DNA of 64,000 nt, taken from the NCBI RefSeq assembly GCF_000974785.1, contig NZ_BBWV01000006.1, forward strand, positions 1-64,000, in the 5' to 3' direction. The position numbers and the translations under genes were made by a program. The notes below the pieces were generated by a model, which had not been told where the DNA came from, ran no database searches, and worked only from the letters and a program-made list of their open reading frames with translations. The number at the start of each line of letters is the position of its first letter. The stretch's first letter is position 1. The stretch is from Flavihumibacter petaseus NBRC 106054 (GTDB lineage: Bacteria; Bacteroidota; Bacteroidia; Chitinophagales; Chitinophagaceae). Shown piece after piece: positions 27,938-36,445 of this stretch.

Positions 27938-29077
27938 ATGAAAAATTCTGTAATTATACTTGTCCTCTGGCTTATCTCCCCGGGATTACTGACTGCCCAG
28001 GCCGGCTTCCAGCTGATCGACAAAAAAGCCACGCCGGAGACCCGGATGGCGGCCACCCGGCTTAAGCAACTGTCCAATGGCCATATTCTTTTCGGGCACC
28101 AGCACGCCACCGAGTACGGCCATGGCTGGAGTGGGGATGCCGGTCGTTCTGATGTGAAATCCGTCACCGGATCTCATCCGGCCGTGATCGGAATGGACCT
28201 GATGGGGCTTTCCGGGCTACCGGACGTCCAGGTGCAAAAGAACTTCGACGGGCTGGTTACGCATATAACGGATACCTATAACCGGGGTGGCATTACCACC
28301 CTTTCCTGGCATTTTTCCAACCCGGCATCCGCTGGTGGTTTTTACTGGAAAGACAGTGTCTCTGCCGCCTCCGTAAAACTCATCATACCCGGAGGAAGTC
28401 ACCATGACCAGTATAAAGAGATCCTGCAACGTATCGGCCGCCTTGCCCACGCAGTTAAAGGGAAAGACGGCAGCCTGGCACCCCTGATCTTCCGGCCGTA
28501 TCATGAATTTGACGGAGACTGGTTCTGGTGGGGACGTTCCCATTGCACCACAGAAGATTTTAAAGCATTGTGGAAATTCACTGTAGGGTACCTGCGGGAC
28601 AGTCTGCAGGTGCACAATTTCATTTATGCTTTTTCCCCTGATAATATATTCCTTTCTGAGGCCGTATACCTCGAACGGTATCCCGGTGATGAATGGGTGG
28701 ATATGGTAGGTACCGATAATTACGGCGATTTTGGCCGCGATGGAAAGTACAACCTCGCCGACGGGCTGAAAAAACTCCGGATCGTATCAGACTATGCCAG
28801 AAAACACAACAAACTGGCAGCCTTCACTGAGACGGGACTTGAATCAATTCCCAATACAACATGGTGGACTGATATATTGCTGAAAACACTGAAGTCGCAA
28901 GGCCTCGAACTCAGTTATGTGCTGGTATGGCGCAACGACGAGAATAGTCCCACACATTATTATGCGCCGTTTCCGGGGCAGGTCAGTGCCCCTGATTTTA
29001 TCAGATTTTACAATGACCCGTTCACCTTGTTTGAGGAAGACCTCAGGCGCTCCATGCAATTGTACAAGGCGCGGTAG
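27938..29077 (+). CDS. glycoside hydrolase family 26 beta-mannanase
   Basis: A 379-residue secreted endo-beta-1,4-mannanase of family GH26. A signal peptide (about residues 1-20, ending LLTAQ) is followed by the (beta/alpha)8 domain. The acid/base is Glu190 in FRPYHEFDGDWFWW and the nucleophile Glu298 in AAFTETGLESIP, both in standard GH26 contexts. Other family features are LFGHQHATEYGHGW and VDMVGTDNYG. There is no carbohydrate-binding module. The last 70 bp overlap the end of the convergent AGE epimerase gene. Together they suggest beta-mannan breakdown: GH26 releases mannobiose, which an epimerase converts to mannosyl-glucose. Confidence 0.93.
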   Translation: MKNSVIILVLWLISPGLLTAQAGFQLIDKKATPETRMAATRLKQLSNGHILFGHQHATEYGHGWSGDAGRSDVKSVTGSHPAVIGMDLMGLSGLPDVQVQKNFDGLVTHITDTYNRGGITTLSWHFSNPASAGGFYWKDSVSAASVKLIIPGGSHHDQYKEILQRIGRLAHAVKGKDGSLAPLIFRPYHEFDGDWFWWGRSHCTTEDFKALWKFTVGYLRDSLQVHNFIYAFSPDNIFLSEAVYLERYPGDEWVDMVGTDNYGDFGRDGKYNLADGLKKLRIVSDYARKHNKLAAFTETGLESIPNTTWWTDILLKTLKSQGLELSYVLVWRNDENSPTHYYAPFPGQVSAPDFIRFYNDPFTLFEEDLRRSMQLYKAR

Positions 29078-30384
29078 TGGTGATAGGTGGCCTTCCACAT
29101 ATGTCCCTTCAGTGCAGTTTTGATGGAGGGACTTTTATCATATCCGGCAGCATACCAGTCGCCGTAAGTGTGGTCGATCATGTAGGTGTTGATATATTCC
29201 CAGATCTGCGTAAATCGCTGGTAGTAATGCTCCGGAGCATCGGGGTAGGCGTCGGCCATAAGCAGCAGTGTGTTCATTGCTTCCGCCTGTGCCCACCAGT
29301 TTTTGGTATCGGCAATGATGGTTAGGGTATCTGCACCTTTAAAGTAATATCCCTCGTCGAACAGTCCGCCGGTGGATTTATCCCAGCAGCCGGCGATGGC
29401 CTGGTTGGTCATCTTTCTTGCCGCTTTCCAGGTAACGGAATCATTGCGGATGCCAAGTGCATGGGAGGCTTCGAGCAGGAGGTAAGCCGTTTCAATATCG
29501 TGACCGGGAGAAACGTGATCGAGGAAATGATGTTTCATGATGGTGGCACGGGAGGAATCACGGTAACTAAGTGGGGTCCAGTCAGGATAAAAGAAAAGTA
29601 CAAGATTGCCTTTTTCGTTGGTGATGCGGTCACGGATCAACACAAGGAGTTCGCGAAGTCTTTTTTCAAGCAGGGGATCTTTCCATAGGTGGTAGAGGTC
29701 GGTAAAAGCTTCCAGGAGGTGAATGGAGCTGTTCTGGTCCTTATAGCCAAGTTCGGAAGTGGAAGGCGTTTCAGCGGTTCTTATCATCGGGTTACCCTCG
29801 CGGTCGAGAAACTGGAAATATCCCAGGTATTTCGGATCATGGCTGTGTTGTTCCAGCCAGGTAAAGGTTTTTTTTGCAAGATCGAGCGCTTCAGGATCCC
29901 TGGTGAGTTCATAGTAGGCGGCGAGCGCATATATGGCAAAAGCATTGCCATAGGCTTCTTTTGGGGGGCGGTCGCCACTGATCGGTTGGCCCTGGCGGTT
30001 TACAAGGGAATAGAAGCCGCCATAGGTTTTATCCCACATCACATCCCGAAGGAAACGGAAGCCATGAACTGCCCCCTGCCGGTAAACCTTTTGCTGTGGA
30101 TTATGCAGCGCTGCCTTTGCGTTTGTCCACATGTGGCGGGCTTGCGTCACGATGAATTTGTCCTGGGCACCGGTTGGTTTGAAATCAAAAGTATAGGTAG
30201 ACAAATAGCCACCATACACGGTATCAAAATTCCGGGGGTACCATTTGTTCAGCAATTCGGTGTTGATGGAACGCTCCATCTGGTCAGCAATCTGATTCCT
30301 TGAGAATTGTGCGGAAACCGGAAAAAACAGGAAACAGGGGATGAGCCTGGTCAACAGTATGCCGGCTTTTATGGTAAAGTTCAT
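29008..30384 (-). CDS. exported AGE family epimerase (mannobiose/cellobiose 2-epimerase type)
   Basis: A 458-residue member of the N-acylglucosamine 2-epimerase family, an (alpha/alpha)6 barrel. The family pattern is seen in KWYPRNFDTVYGGYLST, QARHMWTNAKAALHNP, WDKTYGGFYSLVN, SSIHLLEAFTDLY and KNWWAQAEAMNTLLLM, with catalytic histidines expected in HHFLDHVSPGHDIETAYLL. The N-terminus has a hydrophobic signal ending in FPVSAQ, so this copy appears to be exported, unlike most cytoplasmic AGE enzymes. Next to a GH26 mannanase, mannobiose 2-epimerase activity is likeliest; cellobiose epimerase is the alternative. It overlaps the GH26 gene tail to tail by 70 bp. Confidence 0.88.
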   Translation of the reverse strand: MNFTIKAGILLTRLIPCFLFFPVSAQFSRNQIADQMERSINTELLNKWYPRNFDTVYGGYLSTYTFDFKPTGAQDKFIVTQARHMWTNAKAALHNPQQKVYRQGAVHGFRFLRDVMWDKTYGGFYSLVNRQGQPISGDRPPKEAYGNAFAIYALAAYYELTRDPEALDLAKKTFTWLEQHSHDPKYLGYFQFLDREGNPMIRTAETPSTSELGYKDQNSSIHLLEAFTDLYHLWKDPLLEKRLRELLVLIRDRITNEKGNLVLFFYPDWTPLSYRDSSRATIMKHHFLDHVSPGHDIETAYLLLEASHALGIRNDSVTWKAARKMTNQAIAGCWDKSTGGLFDEGYYFKGADTLTIIADTKNWWAQAEAMNTLLLMADAYPDAPEHYYQRFTQIWEYINTYMIDHTYGDWYAAGYDKSPSIKTALKGHMWKATYHHYRALYNCMERLRSSSNKVNGSL

Positions 30385-30497
30385 GGTAGCGATGTATTTG
30401 GTTAACCGTCTGTGGGTTACACAATTTGCATCTTTTTGTTTATATCAGTGCAGGCGGTTGTTAACCCGGTATTGCGTAAAATTGCAGATTAATCGAA

Positions 30498-31517
30498 TTG
30501 TCATTGGAAATCCATCCGGAATACATGCATCGTTGTATTGAACTGGCAATGAAAGGAGCTGGTACCGTGGCGCCGAACCCAATGGTGGGGGCGGTGCTGG
30601 TTCATGGCGACCGGATCATCGGAGAAGGGTATCACCGGCAATACGGGCAGGCTCATGCTGAAGTGGAATGCCTGGCAGCAGTACGACCGGAGGATCAGCA
30701 CCTTATTTCCGGCAGTACCCTGTACGTATCGCTGGAGCCATGTGCGCATTTCGGAAAAACCCCTCCCTGTGCTGATCTGATTGTAAGGCAGCACATCCCC
30801 AGGGTCGTAGTCGGATGCCGGGATCCCTTTCCACAGGTGGATGGCAGGGGGATCGAAAAATTGCAGCTGGCCGGTATAGAAACGATCGTGGGAATACTGG
30901 AGCGGGAATGCAGACAGTTAAACCGCCGGTTTTTTACTTTCCACGAACAACGCCGTCCTTACATTATTTTGAAATGGGCGGAGTCTGCTAATAGGGCAAT
31001 TGCAGGGGCAGGAGGAGAACCGGTAAAGATAAGTCACCCGCTTTCTGACCGGCTGGTGCATCGGTGGCGCAGTGAAGAGGCGGCAATTGCAGTTGGCGCA
31101 AAAACAGTATTGAAAGATAACCCTTCACTTACTACCCGCTTTTGGCCAGGAAGAAATCCTGTAAGAGTGATTTTTGGCGGCAATACCGCGCTGCCCACCA
31201 GTGCCCGTATTTTCTCTGAAGAAGCAAGAACGATTGTCTTCCGGGGATCAGAAAGTAGCCTGGACCACGTTTTATCGGTGCTTTGGCAGGAAAACCTGCA
31301 GTCCTTGCTGGTGGAAGGCGGCACGTTATTGCATGAAGCATTCTTAACTGCAGGACTGTGGGATGAACTGAGAATTATTACTAATGAGCGGCTGGTGCTG
31401 CAGGACGGCTACCCCGCACCCCGCTGGCAGGGGGCATATCCTTTTTTAGAACAGCGGGCAGGTACCGACAGGATTGTATATTATCATGGAACAGAAGACA
31501 TTTTACCATTGTATTGA
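30498..31517 (+). CDS. ribD: bifunctional riboflavin biosynthesis deaminase/reductase
   Basis: Carries out two steps of riboflavin synthesis: deamination of the pyrimidine intermediate and reduction of its ribosyl side chain. The N-terminal deaminase domain has the zinc motif HAEVECLAAV plus PCAHFGKTPPCADL. The C-terminal reductase domain (about residues 150-339) has ILKWAESANRAIAG and LLVEGGTLLHEAFL. The start is uncertain: TTG at 30498 gives MSLEIHPEYMHRCIELA, matching the family N-terminus, while the ATG at 30525 would remove nine residues. The stop overlaps the start of the YigZ gene by 32 bp. No FMN riboswitch is visible upstream. Confidence 0.93.
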   Translation: MSLEIHPEYMHRCIELAMKGAGTVAPNPMVGAVLVHGDRIIGEGYHRQYGQAHAEVECLAAVRPEDQHLISGSTLYVSLEPCAHFGKTPPCADLIVRQHIPRVVVGCRDPFPQVDGRGIEKLQLAGIETIVGILERECRQLNRRFFTFHEQRRPYIILKWAESANRAIAGAGGEPVKISHPLSDRLVHRWRSEEAAIAVGAKTVLKDNPSLTTRFWPGRNPVRVIFGGNTALPTSARIFSEEARTIVFRGSESSLDHVLSVLWQENLQSLLVEGGTLLHEAFLTAGLWDELRIITNERLVLQDGYPAPRWQGAYPFLEQRAGTDRIVYYHGTEDILPLY

Positions 31518-32097
31518 GAAGGAAGGACAGGCGATGTTCAAGGACCGGGGTAGCCAGTTTATTGGTTTCGCATTTCCCATCAGTGCCGCTGAAAACTTTA
31601 AAAAGAAACTGGATGCGCTTAAAAAAGAGCATCCCAAAGCCAATCATCATTGCTTTGCTTACCGCATTGGCACGGACGGCAACCAGTTCAGGGTAAACGA
31701 TGATGGTGAACCATCGGGTTCAGCGGGTAAACCGATTCTCGGGCAGATCGATAGCCGGGAGCTAACCAATACTGCTATAGTTGTGGTCCGTTATTTTGGG
31801 GGGACACTGTTAGGGGTACCCGGACTGATCAACGCTTACAAAACAACCGCGGCGCTGGTGCTGCAAACCATTCCGATTATTCAGAAGCCTATCGAAGTGC
31901 ACTACAGGCTGCAATTCGATTACACCCTCATGAACGATGTTATGCAACTGCTGAAAGCTGGTAACTGTTCTATTGAACGCCAGGAAATTCAACTGTTTTG
32001 TATGTATGAAGTCGGCATCCCGGTTAACCGGCTGGAAGAAGTGCTTTACCGGTTAAAGGACCTTCATCAGGTACTTGTGGAGAAGGTTCACACATGA
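31486..32097 (+). CDS. YigZ/IMPACT family protein
   Basis: A 203-residue member of the YigZ/IMPACT (UPF0029) family, possibly involved in translation-stress control; the bacterial function is not settled. The signature region is clear: KDRGSQFIGFAFPI, NHHCFAYRIGTDGNQFRVND, DDGEPSGSAGKPILGQI and VVVRYFGGTLLGVPGLINAY. The C-terminal domain (about residues 130-200, DUF1949-like) has the expected length. I chose the ATG at 31486 (MEQKTFYHCIEKEG), giving a 32-bp overlap with the ribD end; an upstream ATG at 31474 would add four residues. It is probably cotranscribed with ribD. Confidence 0.92.
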   Translation: MEQKTFYHCIEKEGQAMFKDRGSQFIGFAFPISAAENFKKKLDALKKEHPKANHHCFAYRIGTDGNQFRVNDDGEPSGSAGKPILGQIDSRELTNTAIVVVRYFGGTLLGVPGLINAYKTTAALVLQTIPIIQKPIEVHYRLQFDYTLMNDVMQLLKAGNCSIERQEIQLFCMYEVGIPVNRLEEVLYRLKDLHQVLVEKVHT

Positions 32098-32192
32098 TTT
32101 CCTACGGTTCATTGCTAAAAAACTACCATTTACCCATATCCTTTCGTTCATCTTAACAGGTTTTGGCAACTTTAGGATTCAAAACCTATCAG

Positions 32193-32585
32193 ATGAATCA
32201 ACAAGAAATCCAACTCGTTTGCCAAAGCTGGCAACAGGCTGCCGAGGAACCACTACGGCTGGCTATCCTTTTTTTCGACAGATTATTTGAGGAAGCACCT
32301 GAATTACGCCAGGTATTCCGGACACCAATGTCTGAAAAGACCCGTCAACTCCTTGTCTTTTTCGGATTCCACATCAACAGGCTGGCCAGCGGAAGCATCA
32401 GGCGGCCGTCGTTTGAAGCGTATGTCTGGGAAGAATTGCTCACTGATGCACAGAAAGGTTTCCTGATGGAGACACTCAGTGACACGGTTGCCGCGCTGCT
32501 GAAACCGGATTGGACTCCGGCACTTCAGGGTGCCTGGGGAAGTTTCCGGAAATCCTGCCAGCCTTACTATATCGCTGTTCACTGA
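32193..32585 (+). CDS. globin-like protein lacking a visible proximal histidine
   Basis: A 130-residue protein whose pattern resembles single-domain globins. Helix A-B looks like IQLVCQSWQQAAEEPLRLAI, followed by FFDRLFEEAPELRQVF (the B-C region with the usual FYxxLFxxxPxxxxxF pattern). Helix E is KTRQLLVFFGFHINRL, and helices G-H have FLMETLSDTVAAL and ALQGAWGSFRKSC. The stretch where the F helix and its heme-ligating histidine should be (ASGSIRRPSFEAYVWEELL) contains no histidine, so heme binding is doubtful. I chose the ATG at 32193. The sigma-like gene follows 25 bp downstream on the same strand. The globin call rests on pattern recognition, not on an alignment. Confidence 0.6.
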   Translation: MNQQEIQLVCQSWQQAAEEPLRLAILFFDRLFEEAPELRQVFRTPMSEKTRQLLVFFGFHINRLASGSIRRPSFEAYVWEELLTDAQKGFLMETLSDTVAALLKPDWTPALQGAWGSFRKSCQPYYIAVH

Positions 32586-32610
32586 TCTCAGGTATAATAC
32601 GCTAACTTAG

Positions 32611-33435
32611 GTGCCAGAACCAAAGGCATCGGCGTTGAATGCACCACTAAAACTAAACGCTGCCCTTAAGCGGGCGGCGGTTGGAGATCGTACCGCTCAG
32701 GAATTGTTGTTCCACCAGTATTATCCCTTTGCAGGAGAAATCGCTGCCCGTTATGACCGGCCCGAGCGATCAGCTTCGGTATTGGCCGTGCAGAGTTTCC
32801 GGGAGCTTTTTCGACAACTTAAAACCTTCGATCCCAATACCGGCAGCTTCAAAACCTTTTTTAAACGGATCATTGTTGATACGGCTACCAGGGGGCTGTC
32901 CATTGTCTATATCCCGACCGTGCTGCCATCGATGGCGGCCTGGTCATCGCTCCGGCCGGACCAGGTCCTGGTGCGCCTTCATGATCTTCCGCCTGCGGTT
33001 CATGCCATCCTGCTGCTCACAGCCGTTGAAGGCTTTACAGATGAGGAGATCATCGACCGGTTAAAGGTTTCCGGTGACAAGAACCGGCGTGAACTGAAAC
33101 AACTAACTGCCTATATCCGGCCTTACGAAACAGTGATCCGGCAAAAAATAAGTTCTCTTCCGGGTCAGATCTCTCCTGCTGATGAACAGTGGGAGCAACT
33201 CAAATTATTTCCTCCCTTGCCCGATTCACATGCCGGCATTGGCTCAGTTGAAGCGGCAACGATACAGCCTCAACATGAAAAACCTCTTGAGGTTGAGCGG
33301 CAGTGGACCGGGTGGGCGTTTCTTATCTTCCTGATCGCAGCATCACTTCTCATGTTATTCTGGAGTGGACTGTTTGAAGGCACCCGTGTTCCTATAAAAA
33401 AACCGGCTAAAAGTTACGAGCGGCTGGAACGTTGA
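32611..33435 (+). CDS. ECF sigma-like protein with a C-terminal membrane helix
   Basis: A 274-residue protein starting at GTG 32611; an in-frame TAG lies directly upstream, so no longer start is possible. Residues about 18-95 resemble ECF sigma region 2 (AAVGDRTAQELLFHQYYPFA, SFRELFRQLKTFDPNTGSFK, FFKRIIVDTA). Residues about 118-172 resemble region 4 (LHDLPPAVHAILLLTAVEGF, then TDEEIIDRLKVS). Both are degenerate. After a linker, one hydrophobic helix at about 233-253 (GWAFLIFLIAASLLMLFW) is followed by a basic tail. A sigma-like fold tethered to the membrane is unusual. It could be an inactive scaffold, an anti-sigma fusion or a regulated factor. It lies 25 bp after the globin-like gene. Confidence 0.65.
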   Translation: MPEPKASALNAPLKLNAALKRAAVGDRTAQELLFHQYYPFAGEIAARYDRPERSASVLAVQSFRELFRQLKTFDPNTGSFKTFFKRIIVDTATRGLSIVYIPTVLPSMAAWSSLRPDQVLVRLHDLPPAVHAILLLTAVEGFTDEEIIDRLKVSGDKNRRELKQLTAYIRPYETVIRQKISSLPGQISPADEQWEQLKLFPPLPDSHAGIGSVEAATIQPQHEKPLEVERQWTGWAFLIFLIAASLLMLFWSGLFEGTRVPIKKPAKSYERLER

Positions 33436-33446
33436 TTTCAGTCCCC

Positions 33447-36443
33447 TTATATCAGCGGTATCTTTACCTGGAAAATAAGCGGTGATTCTTCAATAAGTAT
33501 AGGCTGCTGGGTGAAATAGGTGTATAAAGTTTTCAATTGTTGCAGTCCCTGTCTGTTGCTTGTTTCGACGATGCCTTTTTTCTGAATATTGTTGCGCACC
33601 ACCACGTATTGTCCCTCCGTAAAGATCCGGATAACAAGTGGCATGTCCTGGTCGATGCTATTGTGTTTGATGGCATTGTCGATCAGATTCTGCAGCGTTA
33701 CCGGAACAATCTTCCTGTTCAGTTTTCCCGTTTCAATGTCAAGCTCCGTTTTCAGCGCGCTTTGGAAACGGGTTTCCAGCAACCGGATATAGGAAGACAC
33801 AAATTTGATTTCCTCCTCCAGGGAAATAAGGTCATTGTTTCTGCTTTGCAGAATATAGCGGTAGGTTTTGCTCAGGCTTTCCAGGAATTTGCCGGCCAGC
33901 CCCTGATCGGTACGGATCAGACTGCCGAGAGAAGACAGTGAATTGAAAAGGAAATGGGGGTTGAGTTGTTGTTTGAGGGCCTCGAACATGGCCATGGCTT
34001 TTTCCTTTTCGAGCAATTGTGCACGGCTTTGCAGGAGGTAGATTTTTTTCTGTTGTCGAAGGAGATTACGGTACCACAGGTAGGAGAAGATGCAAAGCAA
34101 GGACAACATGGTTAACCAGAACCATGAGCTTTTATAATACACCGTTTCGATATGCACCCGCAGCGTTTTTTCAGGCACCACCCATTGTTCTGCATCGGCG
34201 CTCGTCTTATACCGGAAAATGTAATCTCCACCCGGAAGTTTGGTGTAGCTGGCAATGCCGCTGTTATTGACCACCCAGTCCTGGTCAACATCCTCCAGCC
34301 TATAAGCGAAAAAGCGCTGGTTTGGATTGTTGTTGTTCAGGTCAACCATCTGGAAACTGATAAAGTTCTCATTTCCTTTCAGGAAGAGTTCAGACAGCTC
34401 TTCAGTATTGATATCGGTTGTGTAGGGTTTGTCGAAAATTTTGATTGAAGCGAGATAAAGATTGCTTTCATTGAACTGCGGCTTCACCTGCAATGGATCA
34501 AACTCAATAAAGCCACCCATTGACGGAAACAGGAAATTTCCATTGCTTTTCCGGAAAGCAGGCATGTCGGTAAATTCCAGCGTAGGCAGGCCGTCGTCTG
34601 TGGTAAAAAGTGTGAACTGTCTTCTTGAATTGTCGAGCATGGCGAGGCCGGCAGTAGTGGCTATCCATAAGCGATTAGCGTCATCCACCAGTAAGCCGGA
34701 ACATTTTGCGGCAGGCAGTCCCTCTTCGGTTGTGTATTGTTTGAACTGCCCGGTAAGCGTATTATAACTGGTCAGCCCATTGAATGAGGATATCCAGATC
34801 AGCCCCGATTTGTCCTGTGTAATTGCAGTAATCGTGTTTCCCAGCAGGCTTGCTTTGCCGGTTGGGCTGGCTTTCCACATCTGTACTTCATGCCGGTCAG
34901 GGTCATACATCCGCAACCCTGTTCCATCCATTCCGAGCCACAATCTTTTTTCTGAATCCTCATAGATCACCCTGACGCCAGTATCGATTACCGGCTTCAG
35001 TTCAGGGATCTCGATACTGCGGTGGATCCTGTTGTCACCGGCTGATTTAAAGTAGAGGCCGTTCCCGACACCAAACCAAATGTTCTGCCGCGAATCTTTT
35101 TTGATGCTCCAGTAAAAAACGTGCGGAAGCTGGTGGTCCGGATCATCAAAATACATGCTGTCGGTGAGGGAATTATACCGGTTTACGCCTTTAGCGGTTC
35201 CGATCCATATCGTTGAGTCGTTTTCCCAGGCCAGGGAACGGATCGAATTGTTGTGAAGCATTTTTGAATGACCGTAATTATTCCAGTGGGTGATACTGTC
35301 TGTTCCTGCCATAACTCTGGACAGGCCCGATGCCCATCCGAACCATAAATTGCCATTGGGTTCTGCTGCTGCCGCACGGCCCCAGAATGAGGATTGCGGC
35401 AGTAAGGTTCCGAAAGGTGTATGCGTGAGGAAAAGATTTCTGTCCGGGTGAAAATAACAAACGCCATATCCTTCAGTAGGTACCCAGATCACATGATTCT
35501 TGCTCTGGAAAACCGGCGATGTGATATACCTGGGCAAGGTTGGCGCATAGGGATTCCAGTTCATGTACCAGGACGTTGTCCTGGTATTATCGTCATAAGT
35601 ATAGAGCCAGTTGGCATAGGTTGCCAGCCAGATCCGGTTGCGATGATCCACCAGGATGCTGTTGATACCATTGTTGCCCAATGGTTCGCCGCGCGTTTTG
35701 TCCAGATCGATCCGCTCACTTTTTTTCAGGGAGGGATCAATTTTCAATAAGGCATTCGGCGCTCCACCGCAGACTATCCAGATAACCCCATCTCTTGCAA
35801 CGGCAATCTTATTCATGGAATTTTCAGAAACCAGTGGTGCTGAAAAGCGCAATATTTTCCCTGATGAAAGGTCAATCTTATACAGCAGGCTGTCGGTGAT
35901 CACCAGAAGGCTGCTGTCTTTCACTTCCAGGTCGCGAACTGTGTTGACCTGTCCGGATAGCATCCAGTGGAACCTGAAAGATCCTTTTTCAACACTGACA
36001 AGTCCTTTGCTCGTTTGCAGGATCAGCTGTTGTGATACGGGGTCCTGCCTGATCTTTTTGATTTCCCAGTGTTCCGTTCCTTTCACCGGGTAAAAATTTT
36101 CAGTGCGGTGGTCAAATCTGTAAAGGCCATTATTGAATCCTATCCAGAGATCACCCTGGGTATCGGAAAAAATGCAACGGGAAACACTGGCCGGAATGCA
36201 AAATGGTTTTCCCGGCTCGCTGAAGTATCGTTTGAAACTGGTGCCATCATAGCGGTTTAAACCGCTTACAGTGCCAATCCAGATATAGCCGTATTTGTCC
36301 TGACCGATTGCGCGTACCACAGCATCCGCGAGCCCGTCGTCTGCGTCGAGGATATGCGTATTGAGGTTGTTCGGCTGTCCAAAAACAAACATGCTGAACA
36401 ACATGCCAGCGAGGAGGTGGAGGAGTCGTGCCAGGCGGCGCAT
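33447..36443 (-). CDS. Reg_prop/Y_Y_Y sensor histidine kinase, LytS type (copy 1)
   Basis: A 998-residue sensor kinase. A signal peptide precedes two seven-bladed beta-propellers made of Reg_prop repeats (about residues 30-690, such as IGQDKYGYIWIGTVSGLNRY and DKSGLIWISSFNGLTSYN). A Y_Y_Y domain follows (about 695-765, DYIFRYKTSADAEQWVV), then one membrane helix (about 775-795), a coiled coil, and a LytS-type His_kinase domain with QLNPHFLFNSLSSLGSLIRT and an ATPase N-box NLIDNAIKHNSI. I prefer the ATG at 36443, 2 bp after the regulator's stop; an ATG at 36461 is also in frame. It closely matches the kinase at 37210-40209 and flanks the shared LytTR regulator. Confidence 0.92.
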   Translation of the reverse strand: MRRLARLLHLLAGMLFSMFVFGQPNNLNTHILDADDGLADAVVRAIGQDKYGYIWIGTVSGLNRYDGTSFKRYFSEPGKPFCIPASVSRCIFSDTQGDLWIGFNNGLYRFDHRTENFYPVKGTEHWEIKKIRQDPVSQQLILQTSKGLVSVEKGSFRFHWMLSGQVNTVRDLEVKDSSLLVITDSLLYKIDLSSGKILRFSAPLVSENSMNKIAVARDGVIWIVCGGAPNALLKIDPSLKKSERIDLDKTRGEPLGNNGINSILVDHRNRIWLATYANWLYTYDDNTRTTSWYMNWNPYAPTLPRYITSPVFQSKNHVIWVPTEGYGVCYFHPDRNLFLTHTPFGTLLPQSSFWGRAAAAEPNGNLWFGWASGLSRVMAGTDSITHWNNYGHSKMLHNNSIRSLAWENDSTIWIGTAKGVNRYNSLTDSMYFDDPDHQLPHVFYWSIKKDSRQNIWFGVGNGLYFKSAGDNRIHRSIEIPELKPVIDTGVRVIYEDSEKRLWLGMDGTGLRMYDPDRHEVQMWKASPTGKASLLGNTITAITQDKSGLIWISSFNGLTSYNTLTGQFKQYTTEEGLPAAKCSGLLVDDANRLWIATTAGLAMLDNSRRQFTLFTTDDGLPTLEFTDMPAFRKSNGNFLFPSMGGFIEFDPLQVKPQFNESNLYLASIKIFDKPYTTDINTEELSELFLKGNENFISFQMVDLNNNNPNQRFFAYRLEDVDQDWVVNNSGIASYTKLPGGDYIFRYKTSADAEQWVVPEKTLRVHIETVYYKSSWFWLTMLSLLCIFSYLWYRNLLRQQKKIYLLQSRAQLLEKEKAMAMFEALKQQLNPHFLFNSLSSLGSLIRTDQGLAGKFLESLSKTYRYILQSRNNDLISLEEEIKFVSSYIRLLETRFQSALKTELDIETGKLNRKIVPVTLQNLIDNAIKHNSIDQDMPLVIRIFTEGQYVVVRNNIQKKGIVETSNRQGLQQLKTLYTYFTQQPILIEESPLIFQVKIPLI

Positions 36444-36445
36444 AA

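Noticed and set aside
29689-30303. 204-codon plus-strand frame inside the AGE epimerase gene
   Set aside because: Antisense shadow of a gene with strong family motifs; composition is not protein-like.
30385-30497. FMN riboswitch upstream of ribD
   Set aside because: The 113-bp gap lacks the conserved RFN core elements and is too short for a typical one.
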